The position numbers were made by a program, and so were the translations under genes. Under the pieces are notes generated by a model. It was given only the letters and a program-made list of their open reading frames with translations, was not told the origin of the DNA and searched no databases. Shown here one piece after another: positions 31,689 through 41,163 of a stretch of 64,000 bases of DNA. The stretch lies in the NCBI GenBank assembly GCA_004764695.1, contig SMSO01000033.1:2805001-2869000 (forward strand). Direction: 5' to 3'. How positions within the stretch are numbered: the first letter of the stretch is position 1; each line of letters begins with the position of its first letter. This DNA comes from Schizochytrium sp. TIO01. Lineage: Eukaryota > Sar > Bigyra > Thraustochytrida > Thraustochytriidae.

Positions 31689-32152
31689 CGTGCAGGCAAC
31701 AAAGCCCTCGCGCGATGCGGGTTTGCGATCATGATGATCCAGCCAGCGTCATCGTACACGTCCTCTTTTCGATTCCTGCTACAATTATCTAGGACTTGAT
31801 CTAGTCAAACTGTTACGTGGTATAAGCTAGAACCTCTAGTCTTACTCGAGCCATGTAATGACAACCAAAAGCACCAAAACGCATGTCAAGTCGGTCATCT
31901 CTACCTAAGCTTGGCTACACCGTCTTGTGAGCTGCTCAGTTTGAGAGCACCTGGAAACTGCAAAAGAAGAGATGGCCCTTGGAATTGAGTGCACAACTCT
32001 GTGTGCTTGATAATAGTACGTACCTACGAAGAGAGCATGTATATACCAACTCGAGGGTCAGTGTTTGCGGACTGGGAAAGGATAACATTGAGGTTCTTGA
32101 ATCCAAAACCGCAAGAGGTTCGTGAAAGAAAGGGTTGGCTGATAGGTCCACG
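31689..32152. promoter_or_regulatory. Divergent promoter region, golgin / LpxD-like
   Basis: About 0.46 kb between divergent genes. No motif is assigned. Confidence 0.45.
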
Positions 32153-33224
32153 ATGATGGCGTGGAAAAGCTTGGCGAGGCGCCGGACTGTGGGCCACGTT
32201 GGTCGTCGAGGGCTTGCAATAATTGCGGCAAGTGCTCGTGTGCATCCGACTGCAGTGATTGTGGAGAACGATGAAGGCACTGTTCAGATAGGCGCCAATA
32301 CGGACATTGGGCCACACGTTGTCCTAGGACCTGACGTAAGTCTGGGTGAAGACTGCAAGCTGGGCGCTGGTATTGTCATGCAAAACACGAGCGTTGGGGA
32401 CCGCTGCGTGTTTCACCCAGGAAGCTGCTTTGGTCAGGACGGCTTTGGATTCCATATTGCGTCAGCAGAAAGCGCTGACCATGCGAAGAAACCACAGACG
32501 CTTCGTGTAGTGGTTGGTAACGACGTAGAGATTGGGTACGTTTTGTTTATGCAAAGTGTGAGAATATGAGAGACTTGGCCCTTTCACGTGTGGAGAATAT
32601 TGAGTAGAAAGATGTGCCAAGATAGATGTCATTGTTTTCAACGTTTTGTATTGTTTTATATGTGTCTGGAATTGAAAACTAATCATGTTATTGCGAGCAA
32701 CTACAGGGCAAATTGTACAGTTGATCGGGGAAGCTGGCGCGACACAACGATAAGCGATGGCACAAAAATGGATAATTTGGTACGTTGTGGTAGTCTTCAC
32801 AAATGTTGAAAACAGAATTGAGATGAACTGACAAAAAGAAGAGTTAAATTGGTTTATATTTTCATGGAATCGAGGGATACAATAGATCCAAGTTGGGCAC
32901 AATGTGCAAATTGGGTCACGTTGCCTTATCGCGGCGCAAGTGGGTATTGCAGGCAGCACAACAATAGGAAACTTTGTTTTGATCGGGGGTCAGGCGGGGA
33001 TTGCGCAACATCTGCAGATAGGAAATGGTGTCCAAATTGCTGCAAAGAGTGGTGTTATGACAGATTTAAAGGATTACAGTAAAGTTGGGGGAGTCCCCGC
33101 AGTTCCCATCAGACAGTTTCACAAACAGTCAATTATACTGCGAAGGCTGGTCGACACGATGGGGTCCACAAATACAGGTAGCACAGCTGCGTCAAATGAT
33201 GGTGAAGAAGCAAAGGGCAAATAA
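32153..33224 (+). CDS. lpxD: LpxD-like UDP-3-O-acylglucosamine N-acyltransferase, three exons
   Basis: Exons 32153-32535, 32707-32779 and 32886-33224 (GTACGT donors, CAG and TAG acceptors; phases 2 and 0) give 264 residues. The protein is a left-handed beta-helix of hexapeptide repeats: [17 protein letters not shown], then [10 protein letters not shown], the LpxD signature. After the first splice it reads [16 protein letters not shown] and after the second [10 protein letters not shown], with the catalytic His at 157. LpxD adds the second acyl chain in lipid A synthesis. Plants keep Lpx enzymes in mitochondria, and the Arg-rich acid-free N-terminus ([19 protein letters not shown]) suggests the same here. 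The bacterial N-terminal uridine-binding domain is absent. ATG 32153 is the first Met in frame. Confidence 0.87.
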
Positions 33225-33883
33225 TTTAACGCGGCTTGTTTTGTAACGTTGAGTTGAGTTTCGTTCAAACAGCCCTACAAATATGGAAAGAATGTTCACC
33301 TCCATTCCCCTCTTTTTCTTTTTATTTTTATTTTCCGTGCGAGTTTTGTCGGCTGAAGGAAAATGATCATGGGAGAGGATATTAAAGAATTAAAAGGATA
33401 GCTGCATGCTAAGCTCCTAGCTCGCTAGCTTCCTTGATGAATAGTGCTTTATACACGTAAATAGTGTTTTGCCATAGAAAACAAGATCCGGGAGCCCCAA
33501 CCAAATTAGGAGCTTTTTCAGTATTTTCCCGACAGCAGGTAGCCAACCACCAAGTACCACCGCTTTGAGTCATTCATTCACTACTGCTCTTTGTAAATAT
33601 AAGAATAGATTTTACTTGAGCTGCGTCTCGTTTGTTGATTTGCATTGATTCCTCTTGCTGGCTTCACAAAAAGTGTAGAAGTGTAGTAAAGAGGTTGTGT
33701 AAAGAAGGAGGAAGTGGCGAGGCAAAGCCTGTGCGATTCGTCAAGCGCAGGGCCTCTTTAGATGAATAGGCAAGCATAGTAAAGGAGGTCGCGTAACAAC
33801 TTGAAAAGGATTGCCCGGCGGTTAGTTAAAGAAGACAGAGAGAGCAAAAGGTCACAGAATAAAATACGGTCGGGTACCCAAGC
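33225..33883. other. Convergent 3' intergenic region
   Basis: About 0.66 kb between the 3' ends of the LpxD-like gene and the RWD-RING gene. No gene seen. Confidence 0.5.
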
Positions 33884-35260
33884 TCAATTCTTCGTGTTGG
33901 AGCGAGCAGCCCCGCGATTCCTGCGGCGACTACGGCCTTTGTTTTGCGTGCGGAAACCGTCTTCACTAGCAGCAGAGGAACTATCTGCGCTTGCTGGTTG
34001 AGGTGGTTGTGATGGTAATGAGGTTTGTGCAGTGCCGGCGTCAGTGTTTGTGATGACGGTTTGACCGTCGATAAGGATGTAATCTGAAGTACTGTCTGCT
34101 TCGATAATGCCCCCCTTTAGTTTCTGTTGTTCAAATAGGCGTTGGCGCTCCTGTGCTTGCTTTTTAAAGATCTCCTTTTGTTCTTTTGTCAAACCTGTTT
34201 CCTCCGGTGCTGTTTGTGCGTTGTTCCAGTCTTTGGGCAACAGAGTGCCATGATCGGCATCTACAGGAGCTAGTGTGCTGAGTGTTTCCTCCAGTACTTC
34301 TTGAAACTCGCTGTACTTGATCGGTAGTTTGCACATGGGGCAATCAATGCCTTGTTGATTGGCAAGTTCATTCTGTGCATCGTATTGGGTCTGCATAACT
34401 GCTAGTTCTTCCTCTGCCCTGACTAGTTTGGCTTTTATAGATCCGATTTCCGCCTTGGCAGCCTTGGCTTCTGCGTCAATTGCAATCATTTTCTTTTTCG
34501 CAGAGACTACTGTGAAGCCTGCGCCTGCCAAATCCTCAAAGTCATTCTCACTACCTCCTGCTTCCACGTGTTCCACGAAATTTTGAAGCCGAAGCCTCTC
34601 TGCAGCGACCTTCTCTACTCTTTCCTCAGCTTTGCCAATTGAAGACTGTCTCTCCATCACCCTTGCGGTCATTGCACTCAATGCCTGCTTCCTCTGCAAC
34701 GTTGCTTGTGATTGTGCTGTGCCCGCCTCCGTGCGCCGCGACTCAACCTGTTTCCACCACGCCGCAAAACATGTTCCGTGGAATGCATGCCAGCAGCTGG
34801 CTCTGAATGCCGTCGAATCGCCAGCCTGGATCTCGCACAAGCATATGGCACAAGACCCTCCCTGATCATTGCGTTCCTGCGCGAGGTCTTTGGCGAGCAG
34901 TAGCACATCGACGAGGCCATAGCGGCCCATAATTTCCTTGCTCTCAGCGAGTTGGCGGATCAATTTTCTACGCATATCGGCCTCCTCTGAGTCAAGCAAG
35001 CCGCGACTTCGGGAGATTGAAATAAGCGGCGCCTCCGCGAGCGGAAATTTGGCGGGTAGGTCGAACCTGAAGGAGACGAGCAAGGTGTCGAGGGCGACTT
35101 GGAGCACCACGGCGGAGGGAACGTCTGGTTCGGAGGGCGCGCGAGAGGAGGTCTCTACCTCGAGTTCATCTGGGGTGTACATGGCCTGAAGAAGCTCAAT
35201 CTCTTGTTCAAGCTCCTCCGCGTTGGCGGCGGCGTCCCAGGGTGCGTCAGCATCGCCCAT
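33884..35260 (-). CDS. RWD-RING E3 ubiquitin ligase, RNF25-like, with interrupted RING
   Basis: 458 residues. An RWD domain lies at about 14-125 (E-Q-E-I-E-L-L-Q-A-M-Y start, F-P-L-A-E-A-P strand). The RING begins C137-A-I-C140 and continues C156-W-H158-A-F-H161-x-x-C164, but the last pair C307-P-M-C310 comes about 140 residues later. The gap is filled by Ala/Lys/Glu-rich coiled coil (about 180-300). RNF25/AO7 has the same RWD plus RING order with a much shorter gap, so I call it RNF25-like. The family ubiquitinates targets in NF-kB signalling and ribosome quality control. The C-terminus ends in a basic patch (GRSRRRNRGAARSN). Confidence 0.8.
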   Translation of the reverse strand: MGDADAPWDAAANAEELEQEIELLQAMYTPDELEVETSSRAPSEPDVPSAVVLQVALDTLLVSFRFDLPAKFPLAEAPLISISRSRGLLDSEEADMRRKLIRQLAESKEIMGRYGLVDVLLLAKDLAQERNDQGGSCAICLCEIQAGDSTAFRASCWHAFHGTCFAAWWKQVESRRTEAGTAQSQATLQRKQALSAMTARVMERQSSIGKAEERVEKVAAERLRLQNFVEHVEAGGSENDFEDLAGAGFTVVSAKKKMIAIDAEAKAAKAEIGSIKAKLVRAEEELAVMQTQYDAQNELANQQGIDCPMCKLPIKYSEFQEVLEETLSTLAPVDADHGTLLPKDWNNAQTAPEETGLTKEQKEIFKKQAQERQRLFEQQKLKGGIIEADSTSDYILIDGQTVITNTDAGTAQTSLPSQPPQPASADSSSAASEDGFRTQNKGRSRRRNRGAARSNTKN

Positions 35261-35868
35261 GGTGCAGGAAACGAGAAATCTGCCGCGAGACCTTCAAACG
35301 TGACTGCTAGCCTGCCGCGAGGCTGTCTGCTGCTGGCTTCCGGTTGCCACAGAGAGAGCGAGAGAGGGGAGAGGGCACGAGAGCAGAAATACGCCCTGAG
35401 AGGCGCACTCACGAGCAGCGGCGCTTAGGGTGCTCTGCGCTGCTGGCAAAGCAACGGGAATGGTCTCTCCAAAACGCCTGACCGTCTCATTCACTCATTT
35501 TATCCCTCTTCTTATCATCATCTTCATTTGTAGGTGCCCCTATTACTGACCATCATTATTGTCTCCTACGCATTACCATATTTCATGGTACTACATATAT
35601 ATAAATATATATATATCCTGAGGTGTATGACGATAGCGATAGCTACTACTAGTAGTAGTAGCATAAGATAGTTACTACAACTACTACTACTACCACCACC
35701 ACCTAACTAGGTACTACCTAACCTAGCAGTAGTTAGCAGTGATGGTATGCGATCGTATGACAAAAAACGTAAAAGTTCGATAACTTATATTTCGATGTGC
35801 TTGTTTCATATTAATCATATATTATACTTAGTTAGATCTTTAATAAGAAGTGGAGGTTAGGTAAGAAA
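35261..35868. other. Intergenic; contains the left flank of the IS607-type element
   Basis: About 0.6 kb. It holds the promoter of the minus-strand RNF25-like gene, a run of TAG/CTA triplet repeats (35645-35705) and then AT-rich DNA leading into the transposon. The exact left end of the element is not visible. A strong splice-donor-like AG/GTAAGA lies at 35859-35866, just before the recombinase ATG. Confidence 0.5.
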
Positions 35869-36567
35869 ATGGGGAGGCCAAGGAACCGCCAAGCTCCAAA
35901 CACTGCAAGTGGAGCAAACCTCGAATACAAACCAGCAAAGTTCTTTCACCGGAAGTTTGGGATCTCAGCAAGCGCCCTTCGGGGCTGGGCCGATGGCGGA
36001 CGCGTGCGCTGCGCGCGCTTCCCCGGAGGCAAGCGCATCTACGCCTGCGACGATGTTGAGCGCATCTTTGATTGCGGTTCCACCGGCCGCGAGCAACGCA
36101 GCTCTGGATGTACCGTTATCTACGCCAGAGTGTCCTCGGCCAAGCAAAAGGAGGACCTCGAACGCCAGGTTGGCGATCTCCAGCGCGCCTACCCAGATGC
36201 TTCCGCCGTCTACAAAGACATCGGTAGCGGGGTCAATTTCAAACGCCAAGGCCTGTGCTCCCTACTGGACGCCTGTGACCGCGGCGGAATCGGCCAAGTT
36301 GTGGTCATGCACCGCGACCGACTTGCGCGAATCGCAGTCGACCTCCTGGAACACCTTTTCGAAAGAAAAAATGTCAAAATCGTGGTACACGGCCAAGATG
36401 CACATGCCGGAGACTCAGACACCTTCACCAAAGACCTCCTCGGAATTATCACCGTCTTTGTGGCATCGCATCACGGAAAACGAGCAGCGCAAAATAGACG
36501 GCGACGACGCAGCGAGGAAGAAGCGAGCTCGCACGAAGGCGCGCAAGACCACCAAGAAAGAATATGA
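35869..36567 (+). CDS. tnpA: IS607-family serine recombinase (TnpA)
   Basis: 232 residues, apparently intact. A MerR-like helix-turn-helix covers about 20-66 (FGISASALRGWADGGRVRC, then PGGKRIYACDDVERIF). The resolvase-type catalytic domain starts at VIYARVSSAKQKEDLERQ with the nucleophile Ser near residue 89. It continues with DIGSGVNFKRQGLCSLLD and V-V-M-H-R-D-R-L-A-R, the catalytic arginine block. It ends with the IS607 helix DLLGIITVFVASHHGKRAAQ and a basic tail. The enzyme excises and inserts the element through a 5'-phosphoserine link. The last about 170-200 bp overlap the start of the nuclease gene in another frame. ATG at 35869. Confidence 0.9.
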   Translation: MGRPRNRQAPNTASGANLEYKPAKFFHRKFGISASALRGWADGGRVRCARFPGGKRIYACDDVERIFDCGSTGREQRSSGCTVIYARVSSAKQKEDLERQVGDLQRAYPDASAVYKDIGSGVNFKRQGLCSLLDACDRGGIGQVVVMHRDRLARIAVDLLEHLFERKNVKIVVHGQDAHAGDSDTFTKDLLGIITVFVASHHGKRAAQNRRRRRSEEEASSHEGAQDHQERI

Positions 36568-37849
36568 CCTTGTCCGTGCCAGAAAGGTTAGGGTATACCC
36601 TACTAAAGATCAGCGTACACAGTTGCTCAAATGGTTTGGTGTCACTAGAAGAGCCTACAATACTGGCGTTGCGTTTCACCGAGACGTGGCGAAGGGCGAG
36701 GAAGAAGCCATCAAATTGCATCAAGAAGCGTGCATCAAAAAGGATTCCAAGACGAAGCAGGTTTTAGTAGATGGAGATGGGAATCCCCAAACGTATGGTG
36801 CCCTCTATGGAGAAAAGAAAGCCGTTCGATCTAAAGAAAGGCATGATGCTCCTGAATGGGTTCTCGAGGTCCCACAGGCTATCCGTGATTCCGGGATTCT
36901 GGATTTCTTCAAGGCTCTTAACTCTGGACGAGCCAAAAACGAAGAACTCGCTGTACAAAAGAAAGTTCATGAGCAATCTTTTTATAAGTTTCGGACCAAG
37001 CGTGATGAATCACAGATTTTCGAAGTGAACGCACGTATCTGGAATACGGAGAAATCAAAGACCACCAGCTTTCTAAAAAAGTTTCGTACGCACAAAGAAA
37101 AGTTCCCCAGTCAGATTAAGAACGCCATGCGTGTGCAAATGAATCGCCTTGGGCATGTGTACTTCTGCTTCTTACGAGAAGAAGAAAAGCGTCCAATGGA
37201 CCAGGCACCCAAGGCGCACCACAGTGTCATTGCTCTAGATCCAGGTGTTCGCTCGTTTCAGACGATGTATGATGCCGATGGCCGCGCCATTGAATGGGGC
37301 ACAGGGAAAGATTTTAGAACCATATTCTATCTCTGTCGCCGCGTTGATAAGATCCAAAGCAGGATTGATAAAGCTCAAGAAAATAAAAAGAAAACTGCAT
37401 ACGATTTCAACACCCCCTTGAAGCGCGCCTTCTATCGCGCCCAACTCAAGATCAAGAACAAGATCACTGAGATTCACCGCAAGCTCGCGCTTTGGCTTTG
37501 TGAAAACTATCGTGTTATTCTCTTGCCTAAATTCGAAACCTCTAAGATGAGCAGGAGGATGGAGCGACGGATATCCAAGAAGTCTGTTCGAATGATGTGT
37601 CGTTGGTCCCATTTTGGGTTCCGCCAAGCTCTCATTCATAAGGCTGAGATGTTCCCGTGGTGCAAGCTTGTTCTTTGCCAAGAGAGCTACACTTCAAAAA
37701 CATGCAATGAGTGCGGTACCCTCCACCATAAACTCGGGGCATCCAAGGTTTTCCAATGCCCTAATCCCAAGTGCAACCATGTAGCAGACCGTGATGTCCA
37801 TGCCGCAAGAGGCATCCTTTTACGCTACCTATCCAAGGACATGATTTAA
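36371..37849 (+). CDS. Fanzor2/TnpB-like RNA-guided endonuclease
   Basis: Up to 492 residues; ATGs at 36371, 36398 and 36404 are all possible starts. The frame is open further upstream (to 35909), but that part is the shadow of tnpA. A basic stretch (ARKKRARTKARKTTKK) could serve as nuclear signal. Next comes the TnpB N-terminal block KVRVYPTKDQRTQLLKWFG...R-R-A-Y-N. RuvC-I is ALDPGVRSFQTMYD, Asp codon at 37238. The canonical RuvC-II Glu position is Pro in LLPKFETSKM, and the alternative Glu lies in Q-E-S-Y-T-S-K-T-C (37682), as in Fanzors. A zinc ribbon C-N-E-C-G...C-x4-C follows, then RuvC-III DRDVHAARGILL (Asp 37793). The family cuts DNA guided by an RNA from the element's end. All catalytic motifs are present. 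Confidence 0.88.
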   Translation: MSKSWYTAKMHMPETQTPSPKTSSELSPSLWHRITENEQRKIDGDDAARKKRARTKARKTTKKEYDLVRARKVRVYPTKDQRTQLLKWFGVTRRAYNTGVAFHRDVAKGEEEAIKLHQEACIKKDSKTKQVLVDGDGNPQTYGALYGEKKAVRSKERHDAPEWVLEVPQAIRDSGILDFFKALNSGRAKNEELAVQKKVHEQSFYKFRTKRDESQIFEVNARIWNTEKSKTTSFLKKFRTHKEKFPSQIKNAMRVQMNRLGHVYFCFLREEEKRPMDQAPKAHHSVIALDPGVRSFQTMYDADGRAIEWGTGKDFRTIFYLCRRVDKIQSRIDKAQENKKKTAYDFNTPLKRAFYRAQLKIKNKITEIHRKLALWLCENYRVILLPKFETSKMSRRMERRISKKSVRMMCRWSHFGFRQALIHKAEMFPWCKLVLCQESYTSKTCNECGTLHHKLGASKVFQCPNPKCNHVADRDVHAARGILLRYLSKDMI

Positions 37850-37930
37850 AAAAAATCATTTCATTGAGTCGCGGGCTAGTCTAACTAGCTCGTGATGGAG
37901 TCTTAGCTCCTTCTATGAAATGCAAGTTTT
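37850..37930 (+). ncRNA. Candidate Fanzor guide RNA scaffold / element right end
   Basis: Directly after the nuclease stop are two hairpins: GGGCTAG (37873-37879), a 5-nt loop, CTAGCTC (37885-37891, one G-T pair); then GGAG (37897-37900), 6-nt loop, CTCC (37907-37910). In TnpB/Fanzor systems the guide RNA overlaps the 3' end of the nuclease gene and the element's right end, with the guide just outside. Position and structure fit; expression is not shown. Confidence 0.45.
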
Positions 37931-39098
37931 GCAAATTTTGTAGTTTAACATCTAAGAGAAGCGCCGCGACCTTTGCAAGTAACCCCACAGCACCGATGCT
38001 CAAGGGTAGTTTTGCATGAGGAGGGGGGGGGTAATGAAGAAGTTGAAGTGCGCTCATATAAAAAAGTTTATTGCTTCAAGTTGGATAAAAACATCAAGCC
38101 AAAACAAGCTCTGCTTCTTTACTGGGAAATGCGCCAGAGGTGCCCAGGGACTCTCTGGAGAGTGAGTAGTAGCCTGAGGTATTGCTTTGGATTTTAGACA
38201 CGAGCCTGGGTCTCTCATGTGACTGCTATCACGAGTTGCGTTAGTTTTGTAAAACGATTTGAATGCAAGCTGGCCCTATTGAATGTCCTCAAAAGGTCTC
38301 TTTGAGAGGTACCTCTAGAGGCAGTTTGGTTGTGGACGCAATCCGCGATTGTTTTGGCGTGAAACCCAAAGACTTTAGCCGATGACCTCTGACTAAATGT
38401 AAGCTAGTTGTGTGTTTTCATAGATCAAGCCACATTTATTCAAGGAGGCATGCGTTTTAACCAACTATTACTATTAGGTGTGGTTTGGAAAATCATGCAT
38501 GAACACGGATTAAGCACAACTTTCTGACTTTGATTACCAAACTTCACAAGAGGGGCAGGCAATGTCGCATTGCACACCATGTGCAATTCAATATCAAGAG
38601 GCGAGCTCAGCTCATCAAGCATGCCGTTGTTCGGAAAACACAGCATTGTTTCCTGTACATATAAACAATTTTTCATTGCATCATGTTGTTAGTTGAGGGA
38701 AGCTAGGCTATGTTAGGACTGTATAATAGGTTATCGAATTCAATCTCTTTGGTTGAAGTAGAACGGCTATCGGACAACAGAAACAAGCTATGCAGAAATG
38801 TATGAGCCATCCCGCAGATTGCGTGAAAAACATTCATTGCCACATGTAGGAATCGAAATGTTTTTCTCAACAACTTAACTGGCCCCTTCCACCGTGCAAT
38901 ATGGTTTTGAGTGATAGAATCGTACTATGGTAGGTAGGTAAAAGAGTTGACAATTTGATTTGGCGACTTTTTCTCTTTTTCTTTCTTAAAAAAATAAATA
39001 AATTAAAAGATGAAGAAGAACGATGAAGAAGGACAGAGATAAGAGAAGTGATCTCAGCAACCTAGCCTGCGCAAATTAAGACAGACCGCGATCTGCTG
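37931..39098. other. Intergenic, no gene seen
   Basis: About 1.2 kb between the mobile element and the SFT2-like gene. The frames at 37973-38197 and 38440-38676 have no recognisable motif. The right boundary of the element probably lies in the first part. Confidence 0.5.
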
Positions 39099-40019
39099 AT
39101 GCGCGGTGCTTGGTCACAGAGCGGTCTTGCAGGCAGGTCCCGTGCGATGTTTGACCGTAAGGATGGCTCTAGCCAGGGTGGAGGCGCAGCCTCTTTCAAT
39201 GAGTTCATGGCGGCCTACGAGGCAGACCCGACCGCGACAATGAGCGGCGTAAGCGGCGACTCTGGCTTGAGCTCGGGATCTGCGACGGCTTCCTTCGGAG
39301 GCTTTGCGTTCCCTTCATCCTTTGCTGCTCTGGGCGACTCTATCGGCGGTTCTATGCAGGCTGGTATGCGCTCTGTGGGGCGCTCAAGCTTCTTAGCCGG
39401 CACTCCACTTGCCACCGTGGACCTGGAGGCGGGCGAGGACGTAGCCATGCTCGAGATGAAAGCCAAATCTGGAGCCAACAATGGGTCTGGCGAGGCAGGT
39501 ATTGCGGGTTCTGGCTCTGCTGCGGCATCTTCGGGAGACTCTTGGAATTCTTTGTCCCGGTCAGAGCGTTTCCGAGGGTTCGTTTTGCTGCTGGGCTTGA
39601 GCGTATTCTTCTTCCTGCTGGCGTTCTTCTTCACAAGCGTTATCGTGGTGTTCCCAGCCAAGTTTGCGTTTTCATTCACGATGGGATCATTGTGTTATAT
39701 GTCGGCGTTCGCGCTCATTAAGGGACCGGGGGCCTGGGCTAGGTCTGTGTGCAGCGGGGGGCAGCTACCTTTCACGGTGGCATACTTCGTGTCCATCGCG
39801 GGCACGCTGTACGCCTGTCTGGTTATGCGCTCGTACATCTTTGTCATGATATTTTCGGTCGTGCAGGTGTGTGCACTAGGATACTACGCCTTTGGCAATC
39901 TGCCAGGAGGACGTTACGGTCTGCAACTCATCGCAACATTTGTGCGCCAGATGGTGCGCAACGTGTGCTGGCCATGTGCGAAAGGCGTAGTTGTGATGTT
40001 CCAAAAGTTGTTTTCATAA
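39099..40019 (+). CDS. SFT2-family vesicle transport membrane protein
   Basis: 306 residues. Residues 1-150 are soluble and rich in Gly, Ser, Ala. Four hydrophobic segments follow at about 160-182, 188-208, 225-242 and 245-263. Family features are F-A-F-S-F-T-M-G-S-L-C-Y-M-S-A-F-A-L-I-K-G-P between TM2 and the loop, then the PFTVAYFVSIAGTLYACL segment. SFT2/GOT1 proteins act in retrograde endosome-to-Golgi traffic and vesicle fusion. The hydrophilic N-terminus is longer than in yeast or human SFT2. Start at ATG 39099. Confidence 0.85.
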   Translation: MRGAWSQSGLAGRSRAMFDRKDGSSQGGGAASFNEFMAAYEADPTATMSGVSGDSGLSSGSATASFGGFAFPSSFAALGDSIGGSMQAGMRSVGRSSFLAGTPLATVDLEAGEDVAMLEMKAKSGANNGSGEAGIAGSGSAAASSGDSWNSLSRSERFRGFVLLLGLSVFFFLLAFFFTSVIVVFPAKFAFSFTMGSLCYMSAFALIKGPGAWARSVCSGGQLPFTVAYFVSIAGTLYACLVMRSYIFVMIFSVVQVCALGYYAFGNLPGGRYGLQLIATFVRQMVRNVCWPCAKGVVVMFQKLFS

Positions 40020-41163
40020 ATTCATTTCTACTTGGGGGTATCTCAGAGTCTTGTCTCGTAAAACCCATCCCTTTTCGTTCGCCATGCCTCCATTTGCCCT
40101 TGTCCTTCTCCTCGTTCCTCTTAATGTCTCAACAATCAAGTGTGAAGTTTTTACCCAACAAACAACAGACCATTTCCTTTTGCTTTACTGTACTGCCATT
40201 TAAGATCTACTTGTCTCTTTTCATTATCATATATATAAAAGTGACATTATTTTGCAATTTTTATTTTCGTAGAACTAATATTAAAGAGTCAGGAATGACG
40301 GACAAATTAACATCCTCAAGCGAGACGGTTTTGAAGGCTCAAAGATAACGGGAAACACAAAGAGTCTGATGCTTCGGCTATGAATATAGCCCGCATCAAA
40401 GCATGCTAAAGGTCACTAAAGAGAAATCATGGAAACCATTTTCGACAAAACGAAACTCTTAAACGTCATGATTTTAGTTGTGGTACCTCAATATACATTG
40501 TTGAAAAGTTCACAAACCTAACGTCAAGGTTTCATTTGCTCTCTTCTGTTTTTGGTTTGTTTGTAAAGGAAGTAGCTATAATATTTCATGTACACTGTGT
40601 CTATTATGGCAGTTAAATACGCTTCCATCTCTAGTTTTACTAAAGATTCTAGAAAAATCGATCCGCAATTTAAAAATAAAGCGTACAAAAAGCCACCTCA
40701 CTCGCAGGCCCCCTGAAGACGGCACTGGCCGCAGAGCTCATCAGAAAAATCATTTTTGATATGAAGCACCCAGTAGAAAGAGAAGAATAAGACACGTTAT
40801 TTAAAGAGTGGATGTTGATCTCACATAATAATAAAATAGAATGCAAAGCAGGCGCAATATCGTCATCCAACGCCGACATACAGAGCCGAAAAAGGGAGGC
40901 CAATGCTACTGTTGTTTCAGCAACTATAAGTACAACAGAGAGCACAACTCTAGTACCAGCAACCAAACTATTTGCCACTGATGTATTGTCATTTGGCCTT
41001 TTACTCTCTCCTGACCATTGCTCTTGTGTTAGAGAGTATTAGACTCAAAAGAGAGCTGCCCAGAAAGAGCATAATTTGATCTTTTGCATTTGCCAAATTT
41101 TTTACAAAGAGATACATGAGCATTGCATAGCAAAAAGTACAGAAACAAGAGCAAGAAGACCCA
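40020..41163. other. Convergent 3' intergenic region
   Basis: About 1.1 kb between the 3' ends of the SFT2-like gene and PEX13. AT-rich, with no convincing ORF or RNA gene. Confidence 0.5.

Larger units (their letters stand above)
35820..37930 (+). mobile_element. IS607-type element with serine recombinase and Fanzor/TnpB-like nuclease
   Basis: Two overlapping same-strand genes, a MerR-HTH serine recombinase and a TnpB/Fanzor protein, are the defining pair of IS607. A hairpin-rich segment follows the nuclease stop, where the guide RNA and right end normally lie. IS607 inserts without inverted repeats or target duplication, so the ends given are approximate. Eukaryotic and giant-virus IS607 copies with Fanzor proteins are known. 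The recombinase region is visibly more GC-rich than the flanks, consistent with recent arrival. Confidence 0.85.

Noticed and set aside
35909-36370. N-terminal extension of the Fanzor frame
   Set aside because: It needs a GTG start and overlaps tnpA; its Ser/Ala/Pro-rich translation is a frame shadow of the GC-rich recombinase gene.
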